Positions 27,653 to 36,767 of a stretch of DNA of 50,477 nucleotides are shown here, one piece after another. The notes under the pieces are model-generated. The model had not been told where the DNA came from. It worked only from the letters and a program-made list of their open reading frames with translations, and ran no database searches. Origin of the DNA: an uncultured Gammaproteobacteria bacterium (lineage in GTDB: Bacteria; Pseudomonadota; Gammaproteobacteria; DRJJ01); the NCBI GenBank assembly GCA_947258795.1, contig CAMYJU010000022.1, positions 1 through 50,477 on the forward strand, in the 5' to 3' direction. The position numbers and the translations under genes are program-made. The number at the start of each line of letters is the position of its first letter. The stretch's first letter is position 1.

Positions 27653-27737
27653 TAGAGCCTGATCAGGTCGCATTTGGCCTGAGTGAATACTTTATAATTT
27701 AGCGTCTTATACAAGGTTCATCGGAGCTATGCTTTCG

Positions 27738-27838
27738 CCTTCTCCCTCAGGGAGAAGGTCAGGATGAGGGGATAAATAAGCTTTTGTTATTTATATCCCC
27801 TCACCCCAACCCTCTCCCTGTGGGAGAGGGGGTTTTTT
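27738..27838. repeat. Complete composite hairpin repeat after metZ
   Basis: This is the clearest copy of the dispersed element. Hairpin A is CCTTCTCCCTCAGGGAGAAGG (27738-27758, 21 bases; arms CCTTCTCCCT and AGGGAGAAGG). It is followed by TCAGGATGAGGGGATAAATA and the near complement TATTTATATCCCCTCACCCC, and then by hairpin B with arms CCCTCTCCC (27810-27818) and GGGAGAGGG (27822-27830). Six T residues after hairpin B could make it a terminator for metZ. About 50 bases of featureless sequence follow before the next gene. Confidence 0.88.
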
Positions 27839-27890
27839 GGGGATCAATGTAACAGCGAGGACGACCTGTTAATGGTGTATCGGTAGTTGT

Positions 27891-28718
27891 GTGATAAGTA
27901 TGGCTTCATTATCGTCATCGGTTCATGAGCAGGCGCTAGGCTGCCTGATGTGTTGCGACCCGGACCAGAAGATCGAATGTGTCAGGGCCCTGCAGACTGA
28001 CTGGCTGGACGGCCAGATGTCACGGACTGCAAGCGATACGGTGCGCGAGATTCCGCTACCGGGTCGACCCGAAAAACCGGAACTGGTCGCACCGGTCGAG
28101 CTGACCCAACGTGGGCTGGGCAGCGAGGAAGGCCGCGCTGCGTTTATTCATGCGATTGCGCATATAGAATTCAACGCGATCAACCTGGCGCTGGATGCGG
28201 TCTATCGCTTTCGTGACTTACCTGACGATTTCTATACGGACTGGCTGAAGGTCGGCGTCGAGGAGGCACTGCATTTCTCGCTACTGCGTGAGCGGTTACG
28301 CGAGATCGGTCACGATTATGGTGATTTTGTGGCGCATAACGGTTTATGGGAGATGACAGTCAAGACCGCGCATGATCCGATGATACGTATGGCACTGGTC
28401 CCCCGTGTACTGGAAGCGAGGGGCCTGGATGTCACTCCCGGGATGATGCAGCGACTGTTGGCGGCTGGCGATCAGGCAACGGTAGACATACTCGAAATCA
28501 TCCTGCGCGATGAAATCGGGCATGTCGCGATCGGCAGCCGCTGGTATCATTACCTGTGCGACCAGCGTGGACTGGATCGCCAGCAGACATTTAAAAAACT
28601 GGTACTGGAATATATGAAGAAACCGTTGCGAGGTCCGTTTCATACCGAGGCACGACTGCAGGCCGGTTTCACCAGCCAGGAACTTGAACGATTATCTGAG
28701 GTTGAGAACCATGAGTAG
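27891..28718 (+). CDS. DUF455 ferritin-like protein
   Basis: This 275-residue protein matches the DUF455 (PF04305) ferritin-like family. Carboxylate/histidine metal ligands are visible on four helices: AFIHAIAHIEFNAINLALDA (about residues 84-103), VGVEEALHFSLLRERL (about 121-136), VPRVLEARGLDVTPGMM (about 169-185) and ILRDEIGHVAIGSRWYHYL (about 203-221). These suggest a di-iron oxidase or oxygen-binding role, but the reaction is unknown. The start is GTG at 27891 or ATG at 27900; neither has a clear ribosome-binding site. Its stop overlaps the next gene by 8 bases, indicating a pair. Confidence 0.85.
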   Translation: MISMASLSSSVHEQALGCLMCCDPDQKIECVRALQTDWLDGQMSRTASDTVREIPLPGRPEKPELVAPVELTQRGLGSEEGRAAFIHAIAHIEFNAINLALDAVYRFRDLPDDFYTDWLKVGVEEALHFSLLRERLREIGHDYGDFVAHNGLWEMTVKTAHDPMIRMALVPRVLEARGLDVTPGMMQRLLAAGDQATVDILEIILRDEIGHVAIGSRWYHYLCDQRGLDRQQTFKKLVLEYMKKPLRGPFHTEARLQAGFTSQELERLSEVENHE

Positions 28719-29490
28719 TATGCGCGTACCGGTTTTGACACTGTTACTGTTGTTGGTGGCCTGTTCTCCAACGCCGGATGCCGGACCCGAAAGTGCAATC
28801 GACCAGGAAGCGGCGCAGCACGACAGTAAAGTGGAAGCAAAAGGCGATACCACGGTGCTGTCTTTTGTCGAGCAGGAACCGGGTATCGATCCCTATCCGA
28901 GCCGGGTGCTGGTAAATCGGGACTATCTACGCATGGATGATGGCAGTGACCAGTCTGATTTCACCCTGTACGACAGACACAAGAAGCTGATATACAGTGT
29001 CTCGCATGAAAACCGCATGGCGCTGGTGATGAGCGAGGTAAAATCGGATGCCAAACCACCCATCGAACTGAAACTGACAGAACAACAGGTGGAAATGACA
29101 GATGCGCCAAGCATTGAAGGTCGTGCACCGGTGCATTACAGGATGCTGGTAAACGAGAAACTTTGCAGTGAATCGATCGTTGTGGCCGGGCTGCATCAGG
29201 ACGCGTTACAGGCGCTCCGGGAATTTCGTCAGGTCATGTCAACGATACATAAGGGAAATGTCGACAAGACACCGGATGATATGCAGGACCCCTGTTTCCT
29301 GGCGGACGATGTATTTTCTTATGACCGGACAATGAAATACGGTTTTCCGATCAAGATATGGACACAGACAGGCTATTCACGACTGCTGCTGGACTACCAA
29401 TACAATGTAGCGGTTGATGAAAATATCTTCAGGGTACCGGAAGGTTATTTACGCAGAAGCATCACTGCGGATCAGGAAACGGATATTTAG
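28711..29490 (+). CDS. Lipoprotein of unknown function
   Basis: This 259-residue protein has a lipoprotein signal (VLTLLLLLVACS, cysteine at residue 17) and a periplasmic domain without a family I can name. The middle (VNRDYLRMDDGSDQSDFTLY, about 69-88) reads like repeating beta strands, reminiscent of outer-membrane lipoprotein-carrier folds, but this is only an impression. ATG 28711 lies within the end of the DUF455 gene; the in-frame ATG at 28684 would spoil the signal peptide. It converges with the gsp cluster: its stop is one base from the end of the opposing gene. Confidence 0.72.
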   Translation: MSSMRVPVLTLLLLLVACSPTPDAGPESAIDQEAAQHDSKVEAKGDTTVLSFVEQEPGIDPYPSRVLVNRDYLRMDDGSDQSDFTLYDRHKKLIYSVSHENRMALVMSEVKSDAKPPIELKLTEQQVEMTDAPSIEGRAPVHYRMLVNEKLCSESIVVAGLHQDALQALREFRQVMSTIHKGNVDKTPDDMQDPCFLADDVFSYDRTMKYGFPIKIWTQTGYSRLLLDYQYNVAVDENIFRVPEGYLRRSITADQETDI

Positions 29491-29491
29491 T

Positions 29492-30475
29492 TTATTTTAA
29501 CTCCGCCAGCACCTGACCGATACCACGCACCCAGGGCTGGGCCTCCTGTATCGGTTCAGGCAGGTCCTCCATGGCCCGGCTGGCTTCTGTGACAGACGGG
29601 TAAATACCGTAAAGGGCGATGTGGACCGGCGCTTCGTCTACACGTTGCAGTGTAACCAGGGTGGTTTGGGCAGTCAGGCCATGTGCTGTGATGTAGCGCC
29701 TGATGCGTTGCTCCTTGCTGCCGCTGACCAGCTGGATGGTGTAATGCTCCGGGTTCTGTTGTTTCAACCATTGCAGTCCCTGGGTATCGCTGGCAAGCGC
29801 ATCGTCTGTTTTATTGGCAGTGGCAGGTTCGGTCCGGATAGCGGTTTGCTGCTCTGGCGTTGCTGCGCTGTCACGCTTCTCTGCTGTGATGGTCACCGCT
29901 GCTGGTGGTAATTCTTCAGTGGTGGGTAAAACCGTCTGGTCTGGTTCGGGCCCGGGTTCCGGCTCGATGGTTTCGGCCTGCAGCATCATCCGGGTATGCA
30001 GGTCGGCCCCGCCTGCCGGTTTGTTCAGTGAATGTTTGTCTGGCCTGGGCTCAGTATTCTGTTTTTTTTTCTGTTCGTAGTCCCTGACCACCTGGATACG
30101 GTCGAGCGCGGTGATGGCCCTGGTGTGTCCACTGGCTGCTGCCCTTTTGATCCATGCAATCGCAAGGTTCTCATCCTGGGTAACACCGAAACCATAGTAG
30201 TACATGTATCCGAGTGCATACTGGGCGTCGTCATATCCCTGTCGGGCGAGGGCGTCTAACAGCTCGATGGCGCGGCTGTAATCAAACTTTCGATAGGCCT
30301 GGCCTGCCTGATCAAACAGCTCGCGGCGTTCTGATTCGGCCACCTCAATATCCTGGGTTGGCGTGGATGCGCAGCCGGATAGCAACAAGGCGCCCAGTAG
30401 TGCGGTCAGCACAATCTTGCCAATGCTGACGCCCGGTTTGTGATGCTGTCGTTGTTGGATATTAGTTATGGTCAT
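29492..30475 (-). CDS. Lipoprotein with Sel1 repeats and C-terminal SPOR domain
   Basis: This 327-residue protein has a lipoprotein signal (VLTALLGALLLSGCAS, cysteine at about 35). One or two Sel1-type repeats follow (about residues 53-122, AQYALGYMYYYGFGVTQDEN and WIKRAAASGHTRAI), then a proline/glutamate-rich linker and a SPOR domain (about 245-327, HYTIQLVSGSKEQRIRRYIT). It begins 13 bases after gspF in the same direction, as the last gene of the gsp cluster. It may therefore serve secretion, for example as a periplasmic or outer-membrane accessory of the secretin or in peptidoglycan anchoring. That role is inferred. Confidence 0.8.
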   Translation of the reverse strand: MTITNIQQRQHHKPGVSIGKIVLTALLGALLLSGCASTPTQDIEVAESERRELFDQAGQAYRKFDYSRAIELLDALARQGYDDAQYALGYMYYYGFGVTQDENLAIAWIKRAAASGHTRAITALDRIQVVRDYEQKKKQNTEPRPDKHSLNKPAGGADLHTRMMLQAETIEPEPGPEPDQTVLPTTEELPPAAVTITAEKRDSAATPEQQTAIRTEPATANKTDDALASDTQGLQWLKQQNPEHYTIQLVSGSKEQRIRRYITAHGLTAQTTLVTLQRVDEAPVHIALYGIYPSVTEASRAMEDLPEPIQEAQPWVRGIGQVLAELK

Positions 30476-30487
30476 GTTATCTCATGG

Positions 30488-31699
30488 TCAGGCAAGCAAC
30501 TGATTCATCTGGAATATTGGAAGCAGTATCGCTATGACGATTAATAATACTATAACACCCATCACCAATATCAAAATGGGTTCAAATAATCCGACAAAAG
30601 TCGCAATCAGGGATTCGACCTCACGTTCCTGAATAACGGCAGATCGTTCCAGCATTTCTTCCAGATTTCCGCTGGATTCTCCACTGGCCATCAGGCTGAT
30701 GGTCATCGGTGGGAAATAGCCGGTATCTTCCAGTGCCTTGTTCAGGGAGCTACCCTCACGTACGCGCAGGCTCGCATCCTCGACCGCTATACGCATGGGC
30801 TTGTTGCTCAGTACCTGGGAAGAAATGCGCAAGGCCTCCAGTATCGGCACACTGCTGGCGGTCAGGATGCTCAGTGTGCGTGAGAACTGGGCCGCATTGG
30901 AGCTGCGGATCAGCTTGCCGATCAGCGGGATGCGCAGCTGGAAGCGTTGCCAGCGGTTTTCAAATGCAGGTCGTCGCAGCATGGACAGAAAGCCGGTAAC
31001 CGCCAGCGCGATAACCAGGAATAGTGCCAGCCAGTTCGCCCTGAAAAAATCACTCAGGCCGATCAGCATGCGGGTCAGTATCGGCAGCTCCTGTTCCGTG
31101 TTCTCGAATACCGTAATGATTTCGGGTACCACGAACACCAGCAGGGCAGTTACGATCAGTATCGAGATGATGGTCAGCAGTGCAGGGTAAAACAGGGCCA
31201 GTACGGTTTTCTGTCTGACCTGCTGACGCGACTCGGTATAATCCGATAGGCGTTCCAGCACGGTATCGAGATGACCGGACTGCTCACCGGCATCAATGGT
31301 GCGCACATACAGGTTCGAGAATATGGATGGAAACTCGGACATGCCGTTGGACAGGCTGTGTCCCTCGCGTACCCGTGACCTGACTGCGAGCAGTATCCGT
31401 TCCAGGTGTGCCTTGCCGCTCTGGCGGGCAACGGTCTGCAGGCAGTTTTCCACCGGCAGGCCGGATCTGAGCAGGGTGGATAACTGGCGCGTGATCAGCG
31501 CCAGATCCATTGCACTGATGCGGCCTCTTACACGCCTGGTTTTTTCCTTGCTGGTGCGTTCGACGACCTCGACAACGGACAGTGGCATCCAGCCTTTTTC
31601 ACGCAGTTGCTGACGGATCTGGCGAGAGTTATCACCCTCGAGCACACCTTTCTTGTCCTTGCCCCGGTCATCCAGTGCCTTGTATTCAAATGCGCCCAT
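30488..31699 (-). CDS. gspF: Type II secretion inner-membrane platform protein GspF
   Basis: GspF (403 residues) is the polytopic platform of the type II secretion pseudopilus motor and contacts GspE and GspL. It has two T2SSF domains (about residues 70-193 and 272-394). Motifs are FEYKALDDRGKDKKGVLEGD at the start, LITRQLSTLLRSGLPVENCL, and FSRTLSILTASSVPILEALR. Three membrane helices lie at about 170-195, 222-243 and 373-397. It starts 9 bases after gspE stops. Confidence 0.95.
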   Translation of the reverse strand: MGAFEYKALDDRGKDKKGVLEGDNSRQIRQQLREKGWMPLSVVEVVERTSKEKTRRVRGRISAMDLALITRQLSTLLRSGLPVENCLQTVARQSGKAHLERILLAVRSRVREGHSLSNGMSEFPSIFSNLYVRTIDAGEQSGHLDTVLERLSDYTESRQQVRQKTVLALFYPALLTIISILIVTALLVFVVPEIITVFENTEQELPILTRMLIGLSDFFRANWLALFLVIALAVTGFLSMLRRPAFENRWQRFQLRIPLIGKLIRSSNAAQFSRTLSILTASSVPILEALRISSQVLSNKPMRIAVEDASLRVREGSSLNKALEDTGYFPPMTISLMASGESSGNLEEMLERSAVIQEREVESLIATFVGLFEPILILVMGVIVLLIVIAILLPIFQMNQLLA

Positions 31700-31708
31700 G
31701 AAACCTGC

Positions 31709-33286
31709 TTAGTCTTCCTGTGTTACGCGTATGACTTCGTCGAGAGTGGTTTCACCATCGAGTACCCGGCGTATGCCATCCTGTCGGATGCTCGGGGTCT
31801 TGGTTCGCGCGTGGTCGTTCATGTCCTGTTCGCTGGCATTGTCATGGATCAGGTTGCGCATGGTCTCGTCTACCAGTACCAGTTCGTAGATACCGCTGCG
31901 GCCGATATAACCCTGTTGTTTGCAGTGTTCACAGCCGACCGCTGAATACAGGGTGGGTGGCTGGTCAGCCGGAACACCCGTCATCGCGCATTCTTTCTCG
32001 GTGGCCTGGTAGGGTTGCTTGCAATGCTCGCATAACAGGCGCACGAGGCGCTGGGCGATCACACCGATCAGGCTGGATGACAGCAGGTAGGGTTCGATAC
32101 CCATGTCACGCAGGCGGGTAACCGAGCTGATTGCGGTATTGGTATGCAGCGTGGATAACACCAGGTGTCCGGTCAGACTGGACTGCACTGAGATCTGCGC
32201 GGTTTCGAGGTCGCGAATCTCACCAATCATGACGATATCCGGGTCCTGACGCAGGATTGCGCGCAAGCCACGGGCAAAGGTCAGGTCGACCTTGGTGTTG
32301 ACCTGGGTCTGGCCTATACCGTCGATATAGTATTCGATCGGGTCTTCAATGGTGACGATGTTACGGCTTTTGTCATTCAGGCGACTGAGCACGGCATACA
32401 GGGTGGTGGTCTTGCCCGAACCGGTCGGTCCGGTTACCAGGATTATGCCATGCGGGTGCATGATCAGGTTCGGGTCGATGTTGCGCAGGATCTGTGGATC
32501 CATGCCCAGGTGTTCCAGTTCCAGGCGTCCGGCCTGCTTGTCCAGTAGTCGTAATACGATACGCTCGCCATAATTCGACGGCAGGGTCGATACACGCACA
32601 TCGACCGGACGACCGGCAATGCGCAACGAGATACGGCCATCCTGGGGCAGGCGTTTTTCGGCGATATCCAGGTCGGCCATGACCTTGATACGCGAGACCA
32701 GCAAGGGTGCCACCATACGTGGTGGTTGCAGTACTTCGCGTAATACCCCGTCTACCCGGAAGCGTACCACCATACGGGTTTCATAGGGCTCGATATGGAT
32801 ATCGGATACGTTTTCCTTGATCGCCTCGGTGAACAGGGCGTTGATCAGGCGAATGATCGGTGCGTCGTCCTCGTTTTCGAGCAGGTCTTCCGGTTCGGCC
32901 AGTTCCATCGCGACGTGGTTAAGGTCCATTTCATCGCCCATGTCCTCCATGATCTGGGTAGACTGCGAGGTGCTGGATTCGTACTGCTCGAGCAGCATCT
33001 TGTCGAAACTGGTTTCGTTGATCTCTTCCAGTTTGACCTTGTGGCCGATGTAACGGCGTACCTCGGTCAGCGTCTGGATACTGACGCCCGGCTTGTAGAT
33101 CACATGGGTTTGCTGGTCAGGGGTCTGTGTGACGAGGATGCCGTGACGGCGTGCGAAGCCGTAAGGCAGGCTGTGCTTGCCACCGCCTAACATCTCTTCA
33201 TCCAGAAAATCGGGGTCGACATCCATATCCGGTGTCAGGTCCGGGTCCGGCAGCAGATTGTCTACACTGGTATCCGTGTCACTCAT
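31709..33286 (-). CDS. gspE: Type II secretion ATPase GspE
   Basis: GspE (525 residues) powers pseudopilus assembly. The core has Walker A GPTGSGKTTTLY (about residues 285-296), the Asp box IVTIEDPIEYYIDGIGQ, Walker B PDIVMIGEIRDLETA, and the His box SLTGHLVLSTLHTN. A zinc tetracysteine (CEHCKQPY, later CEHCKQQGY) lies at about 426-470. The first 60 residues are acidic and variable. The start lies 5 bases after the gspD stop, and its stop is 9 bases before gspF, a compact operon. Confidence 0.97.
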   Translation of the reverse strand: MSDTDTSVDNLLPDPDLTPDMDVDPDFLDEEMLGGGKHSLPYGFARRHGILVTQTPDQQTHVIYKPGVSIQTLTEVRRYIGHKVKLEEINETSFDKMLLEQYESSTSQSTQIMEDMGDEMDLNHVAMELAEPEDLLENEDDAPIIRLINALFTEAIKENVSDIHIEPYETRMVVRFRVDGVLREVLQPPRMVAPLLVSRIKVMADLDIAEKRLPQDGRISLRIAGRPVDVRVSTLPSNYGERIVLRLLDKQAGRLELEHLGMDPQILRNIDPNLIMHPHGIILVTGPTGSGKTTTLYAVLSRLNDKSRNIVTIEDPIEYYIDGIGQTQVNTKVDLTFARGLRAILRQDPDIVMIGEIRDLETAQISVQSSLTGHLVLSTLHTNTAISSVTRLRDMGIEPYLLSSSLIGVIAQRLVRLLCEHCKQPYQATEKECAMTGVPADQPPTLYSAVGCEHCKQQGYIGRSGIYELVLVDETMRNLIHDNASEQDMNDHARTKTPSIRQDGIRRVLDGETTLDEVIRVTQED

Positions 33287-33291
33287 CGCGA

Positions 33292-35343
33292 CTACTCGTC
33301 TGACGGGGAGGAGGCTGCTTCCTGCGCGGACTTGCCATCTTTGGTAAACGGGTCTGGTATCTCGGGGAAGTGCTTGGGTAACAAAGGCATTTCGTTGGCC
33401 GACAGGAATTGCATACCCTTGCTACGCAGTTCCAGCTGGCGTGCACGCATGTAATTGTATTTGCCGGTTGATACCAAGGTCTCGGTCGCGGCATCACGCA
33501 CGATAACCGGATGGATAAAGATCATCAGGTTCTTTTTGGTTTTGGTGGTCTTGTTGTAGCTGAACAGCTTGCCCAGTAACGGGACATCGCCCAGGCCAGG
33601 AACCTTTTCGACACTTTCCTGTACATCGTCCTCGATCAGGCCGCCGAGTACGATCACATGGTTGTCTTCGACGATCACCGAGGTCTTGACACTGCGCTTG
33701 TTGGTGATGATGTCGGATGCACCTGCCAGCGAGCTGGGCGCGATACTGGACATTTCGTGTTCGATATCCAGCTGTACCGCGTTACCTTCGTTAATCTGTG
33801 GGGTAACGCGCAGGGTCAGACCGACGTCCTCACGTTGTATGGTTTGGAACGGGTTGGTCGCACCTGTAGTGGCGCCGGTGTTGGTAAATGAGCCGGTTAC
33901 AAACGGTACATTCTGGCCGACCACGATTTCGGCCTCTTCATTGTCCAGGGTCAGCAGGGAAGGGGTCGACAGGATATTGGTGCTGCTGTCGGACTGCAGT
34001 GCACTCAGGATGGCTGCGAAATTGACACTGGAACCTTCATCGAAATCGCCGAACCCGACGGTCGCACCATTCAGGAATCCCGGTACCGCATCACTGGTTA
34101 CAGCACCTGCAATGGTATCGATACCGGGTGACCCAAATTTGATAATACCAACCGGACCATTACTGTCGCGGCCGTCGACGATCCACTGAATGCCCAGTTC
34201 CTTGAACTTGTCGATTGAGATCTCTGCAATGATCGCTTCGATCAGTACCTGTGCGCGGCGTATATCGAGTTGTGCGATCACGGCCTTCAGTGAGCGGTAG
34301 ATCGCGGTTGGTGCTGTGATAATCAGCGCATTGGACGACTCATCGGCCTGGATGTCGACCTTTTTACCATGTGTGGTGGGCGCTTTTTTAGGTGCGGCCT
34401 TTTTTTCGATGCTGGTGCTGACGCCGGTCAGCACACTGACCAGGTCCTTGGCCTTGGCATAGCGCAGGTAGACCACATGGGTATTGCCGGTGTCTGCCAG
34501 CGGCACATCCAGGTGACCGATAATCGCCTTGACGCGCAGGCGTTCGTTCTGATCGCCACTCATCAAGATACTGTTGGTGCGATCATCTGCGGCCAGTGTC
34601 ACCGGCGCTGCTGCAGCTCCTTTGGCACCCGGTTTTTTCAACAAGCCGTTCAATACCCTGACAATATCACTGGCAGAGGCGTTGTGCAGTGGAATGACCT
34701 CGATACTGCTGTCACTGGCCTGGTCGATGCGTCTGATGATCTTGACCATGCGTCTGACATTTCCGGCGCGGTCAGACAGGATCAGCACATTGGTAGACGG
34801 GTAGGCGGCAAGATGACCCTGTTGTGGAACCAGTGGTCTCAGGATCGGTACCAGTTGTGCGGCATTGATGTTTTTGACCTGGATAATGCGTGTGATCATC
34901 TGGTCACTCGGTTGAGCGCCTTGTGGTGGTGATACCGGGATGCTGAGCTGCTTGGCCTTGACCTCCGGGATGATTTTGATCAGATTGCCGGTCGGTACTG
35001 CAGAAAAGCCGTGCACCTCGAGGATCGACAGGAATACCTGGTAGACCTCGTCCTTGCCCATCGCATGCGATGAGATCACTGTTACCTTGCCCTTGACGCG
35101 CGGATCGACGACGAAGTTTTTGCTGGTGATATCGGAGACGGTCTTGATCAGTGCACTGATATCGGCGTTTTTCAGATTCAGGGTGATGGTTTTTTTGGCC
35201 TGGGCGTTGGCGCTATGGGCACTGGTGCCAATCAGCAACAGGCACAAGCTGAAAACGACCAGGAACAGTCTGTTCAGTCCGGCCAGATCCATCGTTGCAC
35301 CAGTATTATGTCGTGTGGCTGCCAAAATCGTAATTTTTTTCAT
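33292..35343 (-). CDS. gspD: Type II secretion secretin GspD
   Basis: GspD (683 residues) forms the outer-membrane channel. The signal peptide lies at about residues 18-47 (LNRLFLVVFSLCLLLIG, then AHSANA). N0 to N3 domains follow from TITLNLKNADISALIKTVSD, and the secretin domain contains IVVGQNVPFVTGSFTN and VIVLGGLIEDD-type motifs. Two start choices exist, 35343 and an in-frame ATG at 35292 that gives a standard-length signal peptide; neither has a strong ribosome-binding site. There is no obvious lipobox. The C-terminus lacks a recognised S-domain for a pilotin. Confidence 0.95.
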   Translation of the reverse strand: MKKITILAATRHNTGATMDLAGLNRLFLVVFSLCLLLIGTSAHSANAQAKKTITLNLKNADISALIKTVSDITSKNFVVDPRVKGKVTVISSHAMGKDEVYQVFLSILEVHGFSAVPTGNLIKIIPEVKAKQLSIPVSPPQGAQPSDQMITRIIQVKNINAAQLVPILRPLVPQQGHLAAYPSTNVLILSDRAGNVRRMVKIIRRIDQASDSSIEVIPLHNASASDIVRVLNGLLKKPGAKGAAAAPVTLAADDRTNSILMSGDQNERLRVKAIIGHLDVPLADTGNTHVVYLRYAKAKDLVSVLTGVSTSIEKKAAPKKAPTTHGKKVDIQADESSNALIITAPTAIYRSLKAVIAQLDIRRAQVLIEAIIAEISIDKFKELGIQWIVDGRDSNGPVGIIKFGSPGIDTIAGAVTSDAVPGFLNGATVGFGDFDEGSSVNFAAILSALQSDSSTNILSTPSLLTLDNEEAEIVVGQNVPFVTGSFTNTGATTGATNPFQTIQREDVGLTLRVTPQINEGNAVQLDIEHEMSSIAPSSLAGASDIITNKRSVKTSVIVEDNHVIVLGGLIEDDVQESVEKVPGLGDVPLLGKLFSYNKTTKTKKNLMIFIHPVIVRDAATETLVSTGKYNYMRARQLELRSKGMQFLSANEMPLLPKHFPEIPDPFTKDGKSAQEAASSPSDE

Positions 35344-35415
35344 TTCCAGTTTTTTACCCAGGCTGGCCGATCCATTGCAGAGACGGGTCTGCTACAGGCT
35401 GCCTGACCATTTATC

Positions 35416-35421
35416 ATTATA
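35416..35421 (-). promoter_or_regulatory. Possible internal promoter -10 before gspD
   Basis: A perfect TATAAT reads on the minus strand 73 bases before the gspD start codon, in the only sizeable gap of the gsp cluster (35344-35520, 177 bases). No good -35 hexamer is seen. It could separate a gspD-E-F transcript from gspG-N. Confidence 0.4.
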
Positions 35422-35520
35422 GTTCATAAGGTTAGCAGAAATATATAAGATAGTACATAAAATGGTTACAGCGGTCGGAAAATGTGAATTGTATCTGACT
35501 ACTGTTATGCCTGGCTTACA

Positions 35521-36273
35521 CTAAATATACCCGTTATATTTTATGGATATACGTCCGCTGCGGTCGGATTTGCCGAAACTACGCAGGACATTGACCAGGT
35601 TCGGATTGGCGTTCTTGCGTGGTGTTAGCAGCAAATCTGTCTGGATGCGTTTGTCCGCATGGACGGTAATCGTACCCTCGATACCCAGGTGACCGCCCTG
35701 ATTCGACACCTGGATCTGCAAATTGTTCTGCTCGGTGGACAACAGTAACTCCAGCGTTCCCAGTGTCGCCGCAAAAGGCGAGCGAATAGCGGCGTTACGC
35801 CAGGTCATGTTGCCCTGGATGCTCTGTACCCAGTTGTCAGCCAGGCGTACCTGTTGCAGTTGATAGTTAACCTTGCCGTTTACATTCAGCGGGTAACTGC
35901 TGAGCATGTTGTATACGTTGGCGGCGGGCGCAAAGCCGTTAACATTGTTCATATAGGTCTGCCCGAGCAGGCTGATCCCGGCGATGCCTGATGTCTGGGT
36001 GTGATTGTCCTGATTCATGAAAAAGAAACCGAATCGTCCGCCCAGTATTTCTCTTAATGCGAAATTCCAGTTCAGGCTGCCGACCCTGATCTGATCATAG
36101 TGGACGGTGGCTGCCCGACCGTCCCATAGGGTGCCCTGTACACCCTGAAGCTTAAGTGGTGCAAGCTGTTTGGCTAACAGGCTGTATACCGGCCGAACCG
36201 GTACGGTGATTATCAGTACAACCAGGTAACTGGCCAGACCGATCAACAGCCATTTGCCCCAGCGTTTGCGCAT
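35521..36273 (-). CDS. gspN: Type II secretion protein GspN
   Basis: GspN (250 residues) is an accessory T2SS protein found in some systems, with an N-terminal membrane anchor (WLLIGLASYLVVLIITVPV, about residues 8-26) and a periplasmic domain. Typical segments are APLKLQGVQGTLWDGRAATV (about 38-57) and IQGNMTWRNAAIRSPF. It overlaps gspM by one base and is the last gene before the 177-base gap leading to gspD. In other bacteria gspN often lies next to gspC, which is absent here. Confidence 0.88.
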   Translation of the reverse strand: MRKRWGKWLLIGLASYLVVLIITVPVRPVYSLLAKQLAPLKLQGVQGTLWDGRAATVHYDQIRVGSLNWNFALREILGGRFGFFFMNQDNHTQTSGIAGISLLGQTYMNNVNGFAPAANVYNMLSSYPLNVNGKVNYQLQQVRLADNWVQSIQGNMTWRNAAIRSPFAATLGTLELLLSTEQNNLQIQVSNQGGHLGIEGTITVHADKRIQTDLLLTPRKNANPNLVNVLRSFGKSDRSGRISIKYNGYI

Positions 36274-36767
36274 CAGCCAGCCCTGCCCAGGGTGATGCGA
36301 GCCTGCACATGGCCCGGTGTGTCACGCTGGTGTACGGTGATCGATTCGACCTGCACACCGGCGGTCTGTTGCAGCTGCCCCAGCCAGCGAACCAGCTTGT
36401 CAAACGGGACCTCGTCGAACCAGACCTGCGCAGCCTGTTTACCCTTGGGCTTGATGGTACGTATCATCTGACGCAATTTCATGCTTGATGCGGTGGAATC
36501 GATGGTCGATAGCAATGGTCGCTTGTTTCGTGCCTGGTTATTGCCGGACAGGGCGCGCAGGCGTCTTATTTCATCGGCGCTGTCATGCATTTTGGCCAAT
36601 GCATATTGCATATTGGAAACCGTCTTCTGTTTGCGCTCGATACCGCTGGCCAGTGGGTTCCAGATGGAAAAATAGAGGATACCGATCACAATGGCGATCG
36701 CACCGGCGATCAGCATCATGCGCTCGCGGGGTTCGCGCCCCAGATACCATTGCTTGAGCTGGTTCAT
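36273..36767 (-). CDS. gspM: Type II secretion protein GspM
   Basis: GspM (164 residues) is a bitopic inner-membrane protein of the assembly platform, partner of GspL. It begins MNQLKQWYLGREPRERMMLI, followed by one helix (about residues 20-40) and a coiled region. The C-terminal half (FDEVPFDKLVRWLGQLQQTA) is the periplasmic ferredoxin-like domain. It overlaps gspL by four bases and gspN by one. Confidence 0.92.
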   Translation of the reverse strand: MNQLKQWYLGREPRERMMLIAGAIAIVIGILYFSIWNPLASGIERKQKTVSNMQYALAKMHDSADEIRRLRALSGNNQARNKRPLLSTIDSTASSMKLRQMIRTIKPKGKQAAQVWFDEVPFDKLVRWLGQLQQTAGVQVESITVHQRDTPGHVQARITLGRAG

